This document shows positions 45,214 to 53,689 of a DNA stretch of 64,000 nucleotides, piece by piece. The notes under the pieces were generated by a model, which did no database searches, was not told the DNA's origin, and saw only the letters and a program-made list of their open reading frames with translations. Every line of letters begins with the position of its first letter. Within the stretch, counting starts at the first letter, position 1. Source of the DNA: Bradyrhizobium sp. Rc3b (GTDB taxonomy: Bacteria; Pseudomonadota; Alphaproteobacteria; Rhizobiales; Xanthobacteraceae); contig NZ_FOUS01000009.1 of NCBI RefSeq assembly GCF_900114915.1, positions 62,001 to 126,000 on the forward strand, in the 5' to 3' direction. The translations under genes were made by a program, and so were the position numbers.

Positions 45214-46145
45214 TTCGCCCTCCGGATCGCGAACAGGATGCCGGAGATGATGATGGTCACGACCAGGAGCGCGACCGCGAGCGCCGAACCGTAGCCGATC
45301 GACAGCTCGGTGAAGGATTTCCGATAGGCATAGAGGTTGAGGATCTCGGTCGCGGTGCCGGGGCCGCCGGCGGTGACGGTGAAGATCGCTGCGAACGCGG
45401 TCAGCGCCACCATGGTCCGCATGATGATGACCATGACGATCGCCGGGCGCAGCAAGGGCAGGGTGATGCGGCGGAAGCGCTGCCAGGCCGAGGCGCGGTC
45501 GAGCCGCGCGGCCTCGTAGATGTCCTCGGGCAAGGAGGCCAGCGAGGCCAGCAGCACCATGAACGCGAACGGCGTCCACTGCCAAGTGTGGATCGCGATC
45601 ACCGAGACCATCGCAAGCGTGGGATCGCCGAGCCAGTTCTTGCTGCCGAGCCCTGCATTTATCGCGAGGAAGTCGACGATGCCGAATTCCGGCGCCAGCA
45701 TGAAGGTACGCCAAATCATGCCGACCACGGCCGGGGAAAGGACCACGGGCAGGATGGCGATGACCCTGAACCAGCCCTGGCCGCGCTTCAAGTCCATGAC
45801 CAGCAAGGCGAGCGCGAGGCCGATGATGACCTGCAGCGCGACGGTCGAGCCGGTATAGACGAGGCTCACCAGCAGCGAGGTCCAGAAGCGCTCGTCGGAG
45901 AGCAGAACCTGATAGTTCTCGTATCCGACGAACCCGTTGGTGAACGGCATCGCCAGATCCATCCGGAATGCACTGGTATAGACCAGGAAGAGCAGCGGAA
46001 ACGTCGTCGTGGCGAGCAGCGCAAGAAAGGCCGGTGCAAGCAGGGCCGCTGCAAACCTGCGCTCGCGCTGCGCCAGGACGCGGCCGAAATCGCTGCGGGG
46101 CGCCTCGCTCGCGATCCCGGCCGATGTCACCGCTGTCGTCGTCAT
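45210..46145 (-). CDS. ABC transporter permease, MalF type
   Basis: The 311-residue protein has the MalF/UgpA pattern: an N-terminal membrane segment (ALLAPAFLALLATTTFPLLF), a periplasmic loop with FTNGFVGYENYQVLLSDERF and the EAA loop YEAARLDRASAWQRFRRITL. With the MalG-type protein it forms the channel of the importer in the sulfatase operon. It begins 3 bases after the binding-protein stop. Confidence 0.94.
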   Translation of the reverse strand: MTTTAVTSAGIASEAPRSDFGRVLAQRERRFAAALLAPAFLALLATTTFPLLFLVYTSAFRMDLAMPFTNGFVGYENYQVLLSDERFWTSLLVSLVYTGSTVALQVIIGLALALLVMDLKRGQGWFRVIAILPVVLSPAVVGMIWRTFMLAPEFGIVDFLAINAGLGSKNWLGDPTLAMVSVIAIHTWQWTPFAFMVLLASLASLPEDIYEAARLDRASAWQRFRRITLPLLRPAIVMVIIMRTMVALTAFAAIFTVTAGGPGTATEILNLYAYRKSFTELSIGYGSALAVALLVVTIIISGILFAIRRAK

Positions 46146-46148
46146 GGC

Positions 46149-47543
46149 TCAGCCGCGCATCATCGGTTCGATGCGGCGCTGTGCATCGTCCAATGCGGCC
46201 TTGATCGTGGCCTGGCCGGAGAGGGCCGACTGGATCGCGGTAGCCATGGTGTCGCCGATCGCCGGCCATTGCGGCACGCGCGGACGCCAGTCGACGTCGG
46301 TATCCTCCTGCAGGGCACCCATCGTGACCTCGACGAAGTTCTCGCCAAAGCCGTTCATCAGCTTGATGTAGTCGGGATCCTTCCACACCGAGGTGCGGTT
46401 GACGCCCGAGCGTTTGGTGGGACCGGCGAACTTGTGCGCGGTGCGCGCCTGGGTCTCGGCACTGGCAGCCCATTGGATGAACAGCCAGGTCGCCTTGCGC
46501 TTCTTCTCCGGCAGTGCGGAATTGATCGGGAAGCCCCAATTCCAGATCGACGTGGTGCGCTTGCCCGAGGGGCCCTTGGGCCAGCGCGCATAGGCGACCT
46601 TGCCGATCACCTTGGATTTTTCGGGATTGTTGATGACCGAAGCCGACGAGTGTGCGTCGATGTAGCTGGCGACGGTGCCTTGCGAGAAGGCGTCGGCGAT
46701 GTCGGGCCAGTTCCAGTTCGCCGCCGCGGTCGGCGCGTACTTTTTCATGATGTCGACGTACCAGGCGAGTGCCGCCTCGGCCTCGGGGCCGTTGACGGTG
46801 AGCTTGCCACCCTTCATCCAGTCGCCGCCGAATTCGCGGAAGATCGACGGATAGATGTACATGTTCTGGCCGGCACCGGCGACGCCGCGCAACGCTGCGC
46901 CCCAGACGCGATCGTTCGGCGTGTTCAACGCTGCGGCATTGGACATGTAGGCCTCTAGCGTGTCAGCCGGCTTCAGGCCCTTCGCGTCATAGAGGTCCTT
47001 GCGATAGACCTGAATGGTGACTTCGCCGTCATAGGGCATGCCGTAGAGCTTGCCGTCGATGCCGTTGGCGCTACGCCAGGCCGGGATGATGTCGTCGAGC
47101 TTGAACCAGGCCGGATCGGTCAGCGATTTGTCGGCGAGATAAGTGTCGAGCGGCTCCACCCATTTGTTCGCGGCATAGAGCGCGTAATACATGGGATCCG
47201 CGGCATGGGTCGCGTAGGTGCCGGTCTTCGAGGTCAGGTCGATGACGCTCTTCTGCCGGATCTGCGCCGGCGGAATCTTCTCGAAGCGGACGTCGATGCC
47301 GGTGAGCGCCTTGAATTGCGGCGCCAGCGTGATGAGATTTTCGAAATAGCTCGCCGGGATCACGGCGACCGTGATGGTCTCGCCGGAGACCTGCTGCCAG
47401 TCGATCTGAGCGGATTTGTAAGGCGCGAGGTCGGCGTCCTGCGCGGCAGCTTGCCTGAGAAACGCCGGACCAAGCGTCGCGAAAGCGGCGGCTGCGGTTC
47501 CCGTCTTGAGTAGCGTTCGTCGCGTCGGCGTGAATGACGACAT
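46149..47543 (-). CDS. ABC transporter substrate-binding protein, sugar type (Tat-exported)
   Basis: The 464-residue protein has a twin-arginine signal (TRRTLLKTGTAAAAFATLG, ending RQAAAQ). Its mature part shows the family-1 binding-protein pattern (ITVAVIPASYFENLITLAPQ, KLYGMPYDGEVTIQVYRKDL, AALRGVAGAGQNMYIYP). It is the first gene of the long leftward operon and is followed by two permeases, an ATPase, GntR, sulfatase, formylglycine enzyme and ClC. This context suggests a sulfated sugar, polyol or similar sulfate ester as ligand. Confidence 0.92.
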   Translation of the reverse strand: MSSFTPTRRTLLKTGTAAAAFATLGPAFLRQAAAQDADLAPYKSAQIDWQQVSGETITVAVIPASYFENLITLAPQFKALTGIDVRFEKIPPAQIRQKSVIDLTSKTGTYATHAADPMYYALYAANKWVEPLDTYLADKSLTDPAWFKLDDIIPAWRSANGIDGKLYGMPYDGEVTIQVYRKDLYDAKGLKPADTLEAYMSNAAALNTPNDRVWGAALRGVAGAGQNMYIYPSIFREFGGDWMKGGKLTVNGPEAEAALAWYVDIMKKYAPTAAANWNWPDIADAFSQGTVASYIDAHSSASVINNPEKSKVIGKVAYARWPKGPSGKRTTSIWNWGFPINSALPEKKRKATWLFIQWAASAETQARTAHKFAGPTKRSGVNRTSVWKDPDYIKLMNGFGENFVEVTMGALQEDTDVDWRPRVPQWPAIGDTMATAIQSALSGQATIKAALDDAQRRIEPMMRG

Positions 47544-47600
47544 GTGGTCCTCCCGAAAATCCGGATTTATATTTCCGGTTAGTTAGGACTTTTGCCCAAA

Positions 47601-47610
47601 TGTTATAACA
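47601..47610. promoter_or_regulatory. TGTTATAACA palindrome, candidate GntR operator of the sulfatase operon
   Basis: A perfect 10-bp palindrome lies 58 bases upstream of the binding-protein ATG. Its core GTTATAAC resembles HutC-subfamily sites (GT-N4-AC), and TATAAC could double as part of a -10 element for the leftward promoter. A second CCGG-ATTTATATTT-CCGG symmetric element lies between it and the gene. Binding is inferred. Confidence 0.4.
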
Positions 47611-47713
47611 AGTCAATCGCGACAAGGCCGTTCGGCGCGCAGGATGAATCGACCCCAGACCTCGCCTCCGGAAGGCGCGATGGGGCCGAGCAGCGATGAG
47701 GTGCAGTTGCCGG

Positions 47714-48517
47714 CTAGGTGTCGCCGAGGAGTTCGAAATCTGCGCGAGCGTCGCCGGCTGCATGAATCTGGCCGCTATACCGCTGCGCGATCAGCTCGAA
47801 CGCTGCCGGCAATCGGTCGTCGATGACGAGATGGTGGCACTCGTCGAGGTGGCCGCCACGAACCGTCGCATTGCGCCCGAATTTGGTGATGTCGGCCACG
47901 AGCACGGACGTTCGTGAATTGGCGGCGATGGATTGGCGTGCCTTGACTTCATCGACATGGAAGTCGAGCAGCGAGCCGTCTGCATCGACGCCGCCGACGC
48001 CGAAGATTCCGAAGTCGGCGCGAAATCCCGAGAAGAAATGCACGGCGGCCTCGCCAATGATGTCGCGGTCGAGCGGCCGCAGCGTCCCGCCGGCAATGGT
48101 GATCTCCACGTCCGGATTGTGCGAGAAGGCTGCGGCCACGTTCAGGCTGTTGGTGATCACCCGCAGGTGCCGTCGGCGGGAGAGTGCCTGCGCGACATAT
48201 TCGGGCGTCGTGCCGAGCCCGATCATCAACGACGTCCCGTCGGGAATGAGTTTGGCGGTCGCATGCGCGATCCGCCGCTTGGCGTCGGCGTTCAGCCTGT
48301 GTCTGCTGTTGTAGGCGAGGTTCTGATTCTGGACAGGGAGACTGACCCCGCCGTGCACGCGGCGAAGCAATCCCTGGTCGCAGAGCGCATTTACAAGGCG
48401 GCGGATGGTTTGCTGGGTCACCTCGAAACGCGCCGCAAGATGCTCGATGGAAGCGAAGCCTTGCTCGCGCACGATCTCCAGTATGTGGACCTGACGTGTC
48501 GTGGCGCTCTTGGCCAT
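47714..48517 (-). CDS. DeoR/GlpR family transcriptional regulator
   Basis: The 267-residue repressor-type protein has a DeoR helix-turn-helix (about 10-60, IEHLAARFEVTQQTIRRLVN, then RRVHGGVS). A C-terminal sugar-phosphate-sensing domain follows (LMIGLGTTPEYVAQAL, GVGGVDADGSLLDFHVDEVK). The ATG at 48517 has GGAGGG at good distance, so the longer upstream frame is not used. It diverges from the ugp-like importer operon, with a GlpR-type palindrome between, so it most likely controls both. Confidence 0.92.
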   Translation of the reverse strand: MAKSATTRQVHILEIVREQGFASIEHLAARFEVTQQTIRRLVNALCDQGLLRRVHGGVSLPVQNQNLAYNSRHRLNADAKRRIAHATAKLIPDGTSLMIGLGTTPEYVAQALSRRRHLRVITNSLNVAAAFSHNPDVEITIAGGTLRPLDRDIIGEAAVHFFSGFRADFGIFGVGGVDADGSLLDFHVDEVKARQSIAANSRTSVLVADITKFGRNATVRGGHLDECHHLVIDDRLPAAFELIAQRYSGQIHAAGDARADFELLGDT

Positions 48518-48569
48518 GAGCCCTCCGTTCGCGACAAAGGTATCATTTGGACAGACCGGACGCAATTTT

Positions 48570-48608
48570 CTGTTTCATATGGTGTCACACTATGTTCATA
48601 TGAACATA
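48570..48608. promoter_or_regulatory. GlpR-type operator: 18-bp palindrome plus partial second site
   Basis: TATGTTCATATGAACATA at 48591-48608 is a perfect palindrome whose halves ATGTTC and GAACAT match those of the known E. coli GlpR operator consensus, with a shorter centre. An imperfect second copy lies to its left: the 8-mer TTCATATG occurs at 48574 and 48595, 21 bp apart or about two helical turns. The pair sits between the DeoR/GlpR-like gene and the importer it probably controls. Confidence 0.65.
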
Positions 48609-48652
48609 ATAGTCGCTACGCTGATGAATGCGCGTGGCTCGAGGGAGGATGT

Positions 48653-48712
48653 ATGGGTTGGTCTTTGACCGGCACTGTGCTGCTCCGTTGGAGCGAGCCG
48701 CCATCAGCGTAG
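48653..48712 (+). CDS. possible 19-residue leader peptide upstream of the importer ATPase
   Basis: An ATG preceded by GAGGGAGG four bases upstream opens a 19-codon frame (MGWSLTGTVLLRWSEPPSA) ending in TAG, 27 bases before the ATPase start and in the same frame. Its ribosome site looks stronger than that of the ATPase gene. It may be a translational leader, or remnant coding sequence interrupted by a stop. No homologue is recognised. Confidence 0.3.
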   Translation: MGWSLTGTVLLRWSEPPSA

Positions 48713-48739
48713 CCGCATCATGCTGCGAGCGAACCGGCC

Positions 48740-49759
48740 ATGTCGGCGATTACGCTGAATCATGTCTCCAAGTCGTGGGGCGCGATGCGCGCCGTCGATG
48801 ACATCAGTCTGACGGCGGACGAGGGCTCGCTGCTGGTGCTGCTGGGGCCGTCCGGCTGCGGCAAGTCGACCACGTTGCGGCTGATCGCCGGGCTCGAGGA
48901 GGCCGATGCCGGCACGATCGCCATCGGCGGCGTGGACGTGACCCGCCTGTCGCCGGCGGACCGGAAGATCTCCATGGTCTTCCAGTCCTATGCGCTGTTC
49001 CCGCATTTGAGCGTGGCCGAGAACATCATTTTCGGCCTGCGCGTGCGGCGGGTGTCGCGCGCCGAACGCGACGCCCGGCTTCGTCGCGTCGCCGACATCG
49101 TTGGTCTCGCGCATCTGCTCGATCGCAAGCCGTCGCAATTGTCGGGAGGGCAGCGCCAGCGCGTCGCGCTGGGACGCGCCATCATCGCCGAGGCGCGGGT
49201 CTGTCTCATGGACGAGCCGCTTTCCAACCTGGACGCCAAGCTGCGGCACGAGATGCGAACGGAAATCCGCGCGTTGCAGCAGCGTCTCGGCATGACGATG
49301 GTCTACGTCACCCACGATCAGACCGAAGCCATGACGATGGCGGACCGCGTCGTGCTGATGCGCGACGGCCGTATCGAGCAGAACGGCTCGCCGGAAGAAC
49401 TCTATAACCGGCCGGCGACGGCGTTCACGGCGCGGTTCATCGGTACACCGCCGATGAATCTGGTGCGTCAGGGCAATCATCTCATCGGCGTTCGGCCGGA
49501 GCACATCCGCATCGTGCCGGATGGGGATCATGCGGCGCGGGTCAAGGCCGTCGAGCATCTCGGGGCCGACAGCATCGTGCTGTGCGACATCGACGGTCAG
49601 CCGATCTCGGTGCGACTCGACGGGTTCAGCAAGGTTCAGCCCGGCGAGGATGTCCGTCTGGCCTGGGAGGCCGGTCACGAGCATCGATTCGATCCGGCTA
49701 CGGAATGCCGATTGGAGACTTCAGCCAGGGAGGGCCGGCTGGCGACCTCCGCTGGATAG
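48740..49759 (+). CDS. ABC transporter ATPase, UgpC/MalK-like
   Basis: The 339-residue ATPase has Walker A GPSGCGKSTTLR, signature LSGGQRQRVALGRAII, Walker B CLMDEPLSNLDAKLR and switch VTHDQTEAMTMADR. A TOBE-type C-terminal domain follows (IGVRPEHIRIVPDGDH). It opens the rightward operon ahead of the binding protein and two permeases. The ribosome binding site is weak. With the GlpR-like regulator next door it is a candidate energiser of glycerol-3-phosphate or glycerophosphodiester uptake. Confidence 0.93.
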   Translation: MSAITLNHVSKSWGAMRAVDDISLTADEGSLLVLLGPSGCGKSTTLRLIAGLEEADAGTIAIGGVDVTRLSPADRKISMVFQSYALFPHLSVAENIIFGLRVRRVSRAERDARLRRVADIVGLAHLLDRKPSQLSGGQRQRVALGRAIIAEARVCLMDEPLSNLDAKLRHEMRTEIRALQQRLGMTMVYVTHDQTEAMTMADRVVLMRDGRIEQNGSPEELYNRPATAFTARFIGTPPMNLVRQGNHLIGVRPEHIRIVPDGDHAARVKAVEHLGADSIVLCDIDGQPISVRLDGFSKVQPGEDVRLAWEAGHEHRFDPATECRLETSAREGRLATSAG

Positions 49760-49797
49760 CAGCGGTGGCGCTCGGCGGATTACAGAGGGAGAGAGAG

Positions 49798-51063
49798 ATG
49801 TTTGCGCGACGAACGATGTTGATGGCAGCCGCACTTGCCGTGCTCTCGATGCGTCCCGCCGCTGCGGTGGATCTGACGATGTACTATCCGGTCGCGGTCG
49901 GAGGTCCCGTCACCAAGATCATCGATGACATGGTTTCGCGCTTCGAGAAGGACAATCCGGATATCAAGGTGACGGCGGTCTATGCTGGCAACTACACGGA
50001 CACGATGACCAAGGCGATGACCGCCATGAAGGGCGGGCAGCCGCCGCAACTGTCGGTGTTGCTGTCGACCGACGTATTCACGCTGATGGACGAGAATGCC
50101 GTCGTGCCGTTTGACGACCTCGTCGGCGACAAGGCCTGGTTCAAGGAATTCTATCCCGCGTTCATGGCCAACGGCCAGGTGGACGGCAAGACCTGGAGCA
50201 TCCCGTTCCAGCGTTCGACCATCGTGCTGTACTGGAACAAGGACGCCTTCAAGGAAGCCGGCCTCGATCCCGAGAAGGCGCCGGCGTCCTGGGACGAAAT
50301 GGTCGAGATGTCGAAGAAGCTGGTCAGGAAGGACGGCGCCAACACGACGCGTTGGGGCGTCGAGATCCCGACGACCGGCTACGGCTACTGGATGCTGCAG
50401 GCGCTCGCCATTGAGAACGGCCAGAAGATGATGAACGAGGCCGGCACCGAGGTGTATCTCACCGCGCCGAAGACGGTCGGCGCGCTCGACTACTGGGTCG
50501 ACCTGTCGCGCAAGCACAACGTCATGCCGACCGGCAGCATCGACTGGGCGACGCTCCGCACCGACTTCCTCGAAGGCAAGACGGCGATGATGTGGCACAC
50601 GACGGGCAACCTCACGGCGGTCAAGGACGCCGCGAAATTCCAGTTCGGCGTGGCCATGCTGCCGGCCAAGGAGCGGCGGGGATCGCCGACCGGCGGCGGC
50701 AGCTTCTACATCTTCAAGAGCGCTTCGGCCGAGCAGCAGAAGGCCGCCGTCAAGTTCATCCAGTGGATGACGGCGCCCGAGCGTGCGGCGGAATGGAGCA
50801 TGAAGACCGGCTACGTCGCGGTGTCGCCGGCCGCCTACAAGACCAAGGCGATGGAAGACTACGCCAAGGGCTTTCCGCAGGCGACCGTCGCGCGCGATCA
50901 GCTCGAGCATGCCGTGCCGGAGCTCTCCGTCCACGAGAACGGTCGCATCTACAAGTTCGTGAACGATGCCGTGCAGGCTGCGGTCACGGGCTCGCAGAAG
51001 CCGCAGGAAGCGCTGGCCGCAGCGCAGGCGCAATCCGACCGCGTGCTGCGCGCCGCCAAGTAA
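49798..51063 (+). CDS. ABC transporter substrate-binding protein, UgpB-like
   Basis: The 421-residue protein has a signal peptide (ARRTMLMAAALAVLSMRPAAA) and the UgpB-like pattern: VDLTMYYPVAVGGPVTKIID, DNPDIKVTAVYAGNYTDTMT, WSIPFQRSTIVLYWNKDAFK and GGGSFYIFKSASAEQQ. These resemble glycerol-3-phosphate binding proteins. GAGGGAGAGAG precedes the ATG, so the longer upstream frame overlapping the ATPase is not used. It is followed by a strong hairpin and then two permeases. Confidence 0.91.
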   Translation: MFARRTMLMAAALAVLSMRPAAAVDLTMYYPVAVGGPVTKIIDDMVSRFEKDNPDIKVTAVYAGNYTDTMTKAMTAMKGGQPPQLSVLLSTDVFTLMDENAVVPFDDLVGDKAWFKEFYPAFMANGQVDGKTWSIPFQRSTIVLYWNKDAFKEAGLDPEKAPASWDEMVEMSKKLVRKDGANTTRWGVEIPTTGYGYWMLQALAIENGQKMMNEAGTEVYLTAPKTVGALDYWVDLSRKHNVMPTGSIDWATLRTDFLEGKTAMMWHTTGNLTAVKDAAKFQFGVAMLPAKERRGSPTGGGSFYIFKSASAEQQKAAVKFIQWMTAPERAAEWSMKTGYVAVSPAAYKTKAMEDYAKGFPQATVARDQLEHAVPELSVHENGRIYKFVNDAVQAAVTGSQKPQEALAAAQAQSDRVLRAAK

Positions 51064-51081
51064 GCGCAAAGTAAGGGACAT

Positions 51082-51111
51082 GGCGGGGTGGCGGTTCGCC
51101 GCCATTCCGCC
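51082..51111 (+). terminator. 13-bp intercistronic hairpin with TTCG tetraloop after the binding-protein gene
   Basis: GGCGGGGTGGCGG pairs with CCGCCATTCCGCC around TTCG, giving 13 consecutive pairs including two G-U pairs. It starts 19 bases after the binding-protein stop and ends 9 bases before the permease ATG. Such structures after binding-protein genes often protect the upstream message or limit readthrough, giving more binding protein than permease. The structure is seen; the role is inferred. Confidence 0.6.
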
Positions 51112-51120
51112 GACTCTAGA

Positions 51121-52041
51121 ATGACCGACTTCGCCGCCTCATCGCCAATCTCCGAACGCCGCGCCCGGTCGCAGGCGTGGTGGAATGCCGTGAATGCGTG
51201 GCTGCTGCTGTTGCCGGCGGCGGTGCTGCTGGTTGCGTTCACGCATTGGCCGATCCTGGCGACGATCCGGCATTCGCTGTTCATCACCAAGCGGAACGGC
51301 ACCGAGGTCTTCGTCGGGGCGGACAGCTACCGGGCCATGGCGGCCGATCCGATCTTCTGGAAGGCGCTGGTCAACAATTTCTGGTTCGCGCTCGGCACGA
51401 TCCCGACGTCGATCGCGCTCGCGCTGATCATGGCCGTTTGGGTCAATCGCAACATGCGCGGCCGCGGCTTTCTGCGGCTGGCGTACTTCACGCCGACCGT
51501 GCTGCCGATGATCGCCGTCGCCAACATCTGGCTGTTCTTCTACACGCCGGATTACGGCGCGCTCGATCAGCTGCGCGGGCTGTTCGGCCTCGGCGGCCGG
51601 AACTGGCTCGGCGATCCCTCGACGGTGATGGGCTGCCTGATCGTTATGGTGATCTGGAAGGAAGCCGGCTTCTTCATGATCTTCTATCTGGCGGCGCTGC
51701 AGCAGCTCTCGCCGGACCTCGATGAGGCCGCCTCCATCGAGGGCGCGAGCCGATGGTACACGTTCCGCCGGATCACTTTTCCGCTGCTGATGCCGACCAC
51801 GCTGTTCGTGGCCATCAATGCGGTCATCAACTCGTTCAAGCTGGTGGACCATCTGGTCATCATGACCAAGGGCGGTCCCAACAACGCCAGCACGCTACTG
51901 CTCTATTACATCTATGAGGTCGCCTTCACGTTCCAGGATTCGTCCTACGCGGCAACGTTGACGGTTGTGCTTCTCATGCTCCTGAGCGCGATTGCGCTGA
52001 TCAAGTTCGGCTATCTCGATCGCAGGATCCACTACCAATGA
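51121..52041 (+). CDS. ABC transporter permease, UgpA/MalF type
   Basis: The 306-residue protein has six or so membrane segments (starting WLLLLPAAVLLVAFTHWPIL) and the EAA loop DEAASIEGASRWYTFRRITF. It forms the channel with the next protein. The start is uncertain: ATG 51121 has no obvious ribosome site and sits against a hairpin, while a GTG at 51088 lies inside the hairpin. The stop overlaps the next start in ATGA. Confidence 0.92.
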   Translation: MTDFAASSPISERRARSQAWWNAVNAWLLLLPAAVLLVAFTHWPILATIRHSLFITKRNGTEVFVGADSYRAMAADPIFWKALVNNFWFALGTIPTSIALALIMAVWVNRNMRGRGFLRLAYFTPTVLPMIAVANIWLFFYTPDYGALDQLRGLFGLGGRNWLGDPSTVMGCLIVMVIWKEAGFFMIFYLAALQQLSPDLDEAASIEGASRWYTFRRITFPLLMPTTLFVAINAVINSFKLVDHLVIMTKGGPNNASTLLLYYIYEVAFTFQDSSYAATLTVVLLMLLSAIALIKFGYLDRRIHYQ

Positions 52042-52847
52042 GAGGCCGGACACACCCCGTCGAAGCCGTCGCAGCATGGCTCCTGGCTTTGATTTGGCTC
52101 GCCCCGCTGGCCTATGCCTTCTGGAGCGCGCTGCATCCGGCTGCCTACGCCACCTCGTTCAGCCTGTCCGCGCCCTGGACGCTGGAGAATTTCACGCGGG
52201 CCTGGAAGCAGGCGCCGTTCGCCCGGTACTATCTCAACACGGTCGTGCTGGTGACGTTGGTTCTTGTTGGCCAACTCATCCTGTCGACGCTGGCTGCGTA
52301 TGCCTTTGCGCGCTTCAGGTTCAAAGGTAGCGGCATGGCGTTCGCCCTCGTGCTGCTCCAGCTGATGATCATGCCCGACGTCCTCATCGTCGAGAACTAT
52401 CGCGCGATTGCCAAGCTGGGCTTGCTCGATACGATCCCTGCCATCGCGCTGCCTTACATGGCGAGCGCCTTTGGCATCTTTCTGCTGCGGCAGACCTTCA
52501 AGAGCGTGCCTCAGGAGCTGGTCGAGGCCGCGCGGGTCGAGGGAGCAGGCCCACTCGTGATCCTTTGGCGGGTCTATGTGCCGTTGGCACGCCCCACCTA
52601 CGTCGCCTTCGGCCTCGTCTCCGTCAGCTATCACTGGAACAACTTCCTGTGGCCGCTGATCGTCACGAATTCGGTGGAAGCGCGTCCGCTCACGGTGGGT
52701 CTTGCCGTGTTCGGCGCGCCTGAAACTGGTGTGGATTGGTCGGTGATCACGGCCGCGACCGTGATGACGATGGCCCCGCTGCTGATCGCGTTCCTGCTGT
52801 TCCAGCGTCAGTTCGTTCAGTCATTCATGCGCGCGGGTATCCGGTAA
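52038..52847 (+). CDS. ABC transporter permease, UgpE/MalG type
   Basis: The 269-residue membrane protein carries the MalG-type hallmarks: VAAWLLALIWLAPLAYAFWS at the start, SLSAPWTLENFTRAWKQAPF, and the EAA loop VEAARVEGAGPLVILWRVYV. It pairs with the upstream UgpA-type permease. Its TAA stop overlaps by one base the ATG of the phosphodiesterase-like gene, linking import and hydrolysis in one transcript. Confidence 0.93.
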   Translation: MRGRTHPVEAVAAWLLALIWLAPLAYAFWSALHPAAYATSFSLSAPWTLENFTRAWKQAPFARYYLNTVVLVTLVLVGQLILSTLAAYAFARFRFKGSGMAFALVLLQLMIMPDVLIVENYRAIAKLGLLDTIPAIALPYMASAFGIFLLRQTFKSVPQELVEAARVEGAGPLVILWRVYVPLARPTYVAFGLVSVSYHWNNFLWPLIVTNSVEARPLTVGLAVFGAPETGVDWSVITAATVMTMAPLLIAFLLFQRQFVQSFMRAGIR

Positions 52848-53686
52848 TGCGGCTTCTCACCTGGAACATTCAGTGCGGCAAGGGGTGCGACGGCGTCACC
52901 GATCTGTCCAGGATCGTTGCCGTCGCCAGGCAGTCGCTCGATGCCGACGTGTTCTGCTTCCAGGAAGTGAGCGCCAATTTTTCGAGATTTGGCGATGGCG
53001 CGGATCAGAGCGCCCAGCTCGTGGCCTTGCTGCCCAGCTACTCCGCGATATTCCGGCCGGCGATCGAGACGGTGGATCGCGCGGGCAGTATCCACTGTTT
53101 CGGCAACATGACGCTGTCGCGGTTGCCGGTGCTGCAGATCGCCAATCACCTCTTGCCGTTCCCGGGCGCGGGTGGGGTGCGCAGCATGCGCCGTCACGCC
53201 CTGGAGGTGACGGTTCAAGCCTCGTTTGGCGCGATCCGCATCGTCAACACGCATCTCGAGTTTCATTCGGCCGATCAGCGTCAGGCGCAGATCACGCGGC
53301 TGCTCGACCTGCAGCAGGACGCATCGGGGAGTCCCAAGCAGGCCAGCTCCCGGCACGATGAGCCATATGGGAGCCAGACCGTCGCGGCGTCGAGCCTGAT
53401 GTGCGGCGATTTCAATTTCGACGTGGCCGATCCCCAGCACGCCCTGATCGACCGCGCCGGCCGGCCCGGCCTGAATTACCGCGATGCGTGGACCGCCAAT
53501 CGTCCGGGTCGCCCGCGGGCGCCGACATGCGGCATCTTTGATCGCGCGCAATGGCCCGACGGGCCGGACTGTCGCGACTTCATCTTCGTCACGGAGGATC
53601 TGGTCCGTCGCGTGCGCAGCATCGAGGTCAACGCAGCAACCGATGCGTCCGACCACCAACCCCTCGGGATCGAAGTGGCGGACTAG
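52847..53686 (+). CDS. endonuclease/exonuclease/phosphatase family hydrolase
   Basis: The 279-residue protein starts MRLLTWNIQCGKG and has FCFQEV (metal-binding Glu), VNTHLEFHS, MCGDFNFD and the terminal DASDHQPLGIEV, all catalytic motifs of the DNase I-like phosphodiesterase fold. It has no signal peptide. Encoded immediately behind an ugp-like importer, it is likely to cleave an imported phosphodiester, in the place where Ugp systems have the unrelated phosphodiesterase UgpQ. DNA repair nuclease is the alternative, but the operon argues against it. Confidence 0.88.
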   Translation: MRLLTWNIQCGKGCDGVTDLSRIVAVARQSLDADVFCFQEVSANFSRFGDGADQSAQLVALLPSYSAIFRPAIETVDRAGSIHCFGNMTLSRLPVLQIANHLLPFPGAGGVRSMRRHALEVTVQASFGAIRIVNTHLEFHSADQRQAQITRLLDLQQDASGSPKQASSRHDEPYGSQTVAASSLMCGDFNFDVADPQHALIDRAGRPGLNYRDAWTANRPGRPRAPTCGIFDRAQWPDGPDCRDFIFVTEDLVRRVRSIEVNAATDASDHQPLGIEVAD

Positions 53687-53689
53687 AGA

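Noticed and set aside
45588..46958. 456-codon plus-strand frame opposite the permease and binding-protein genes
   Set aside because: It spans a gene junction of the real operon on the other strand and is His/Arg/Asp-rich without motifs.
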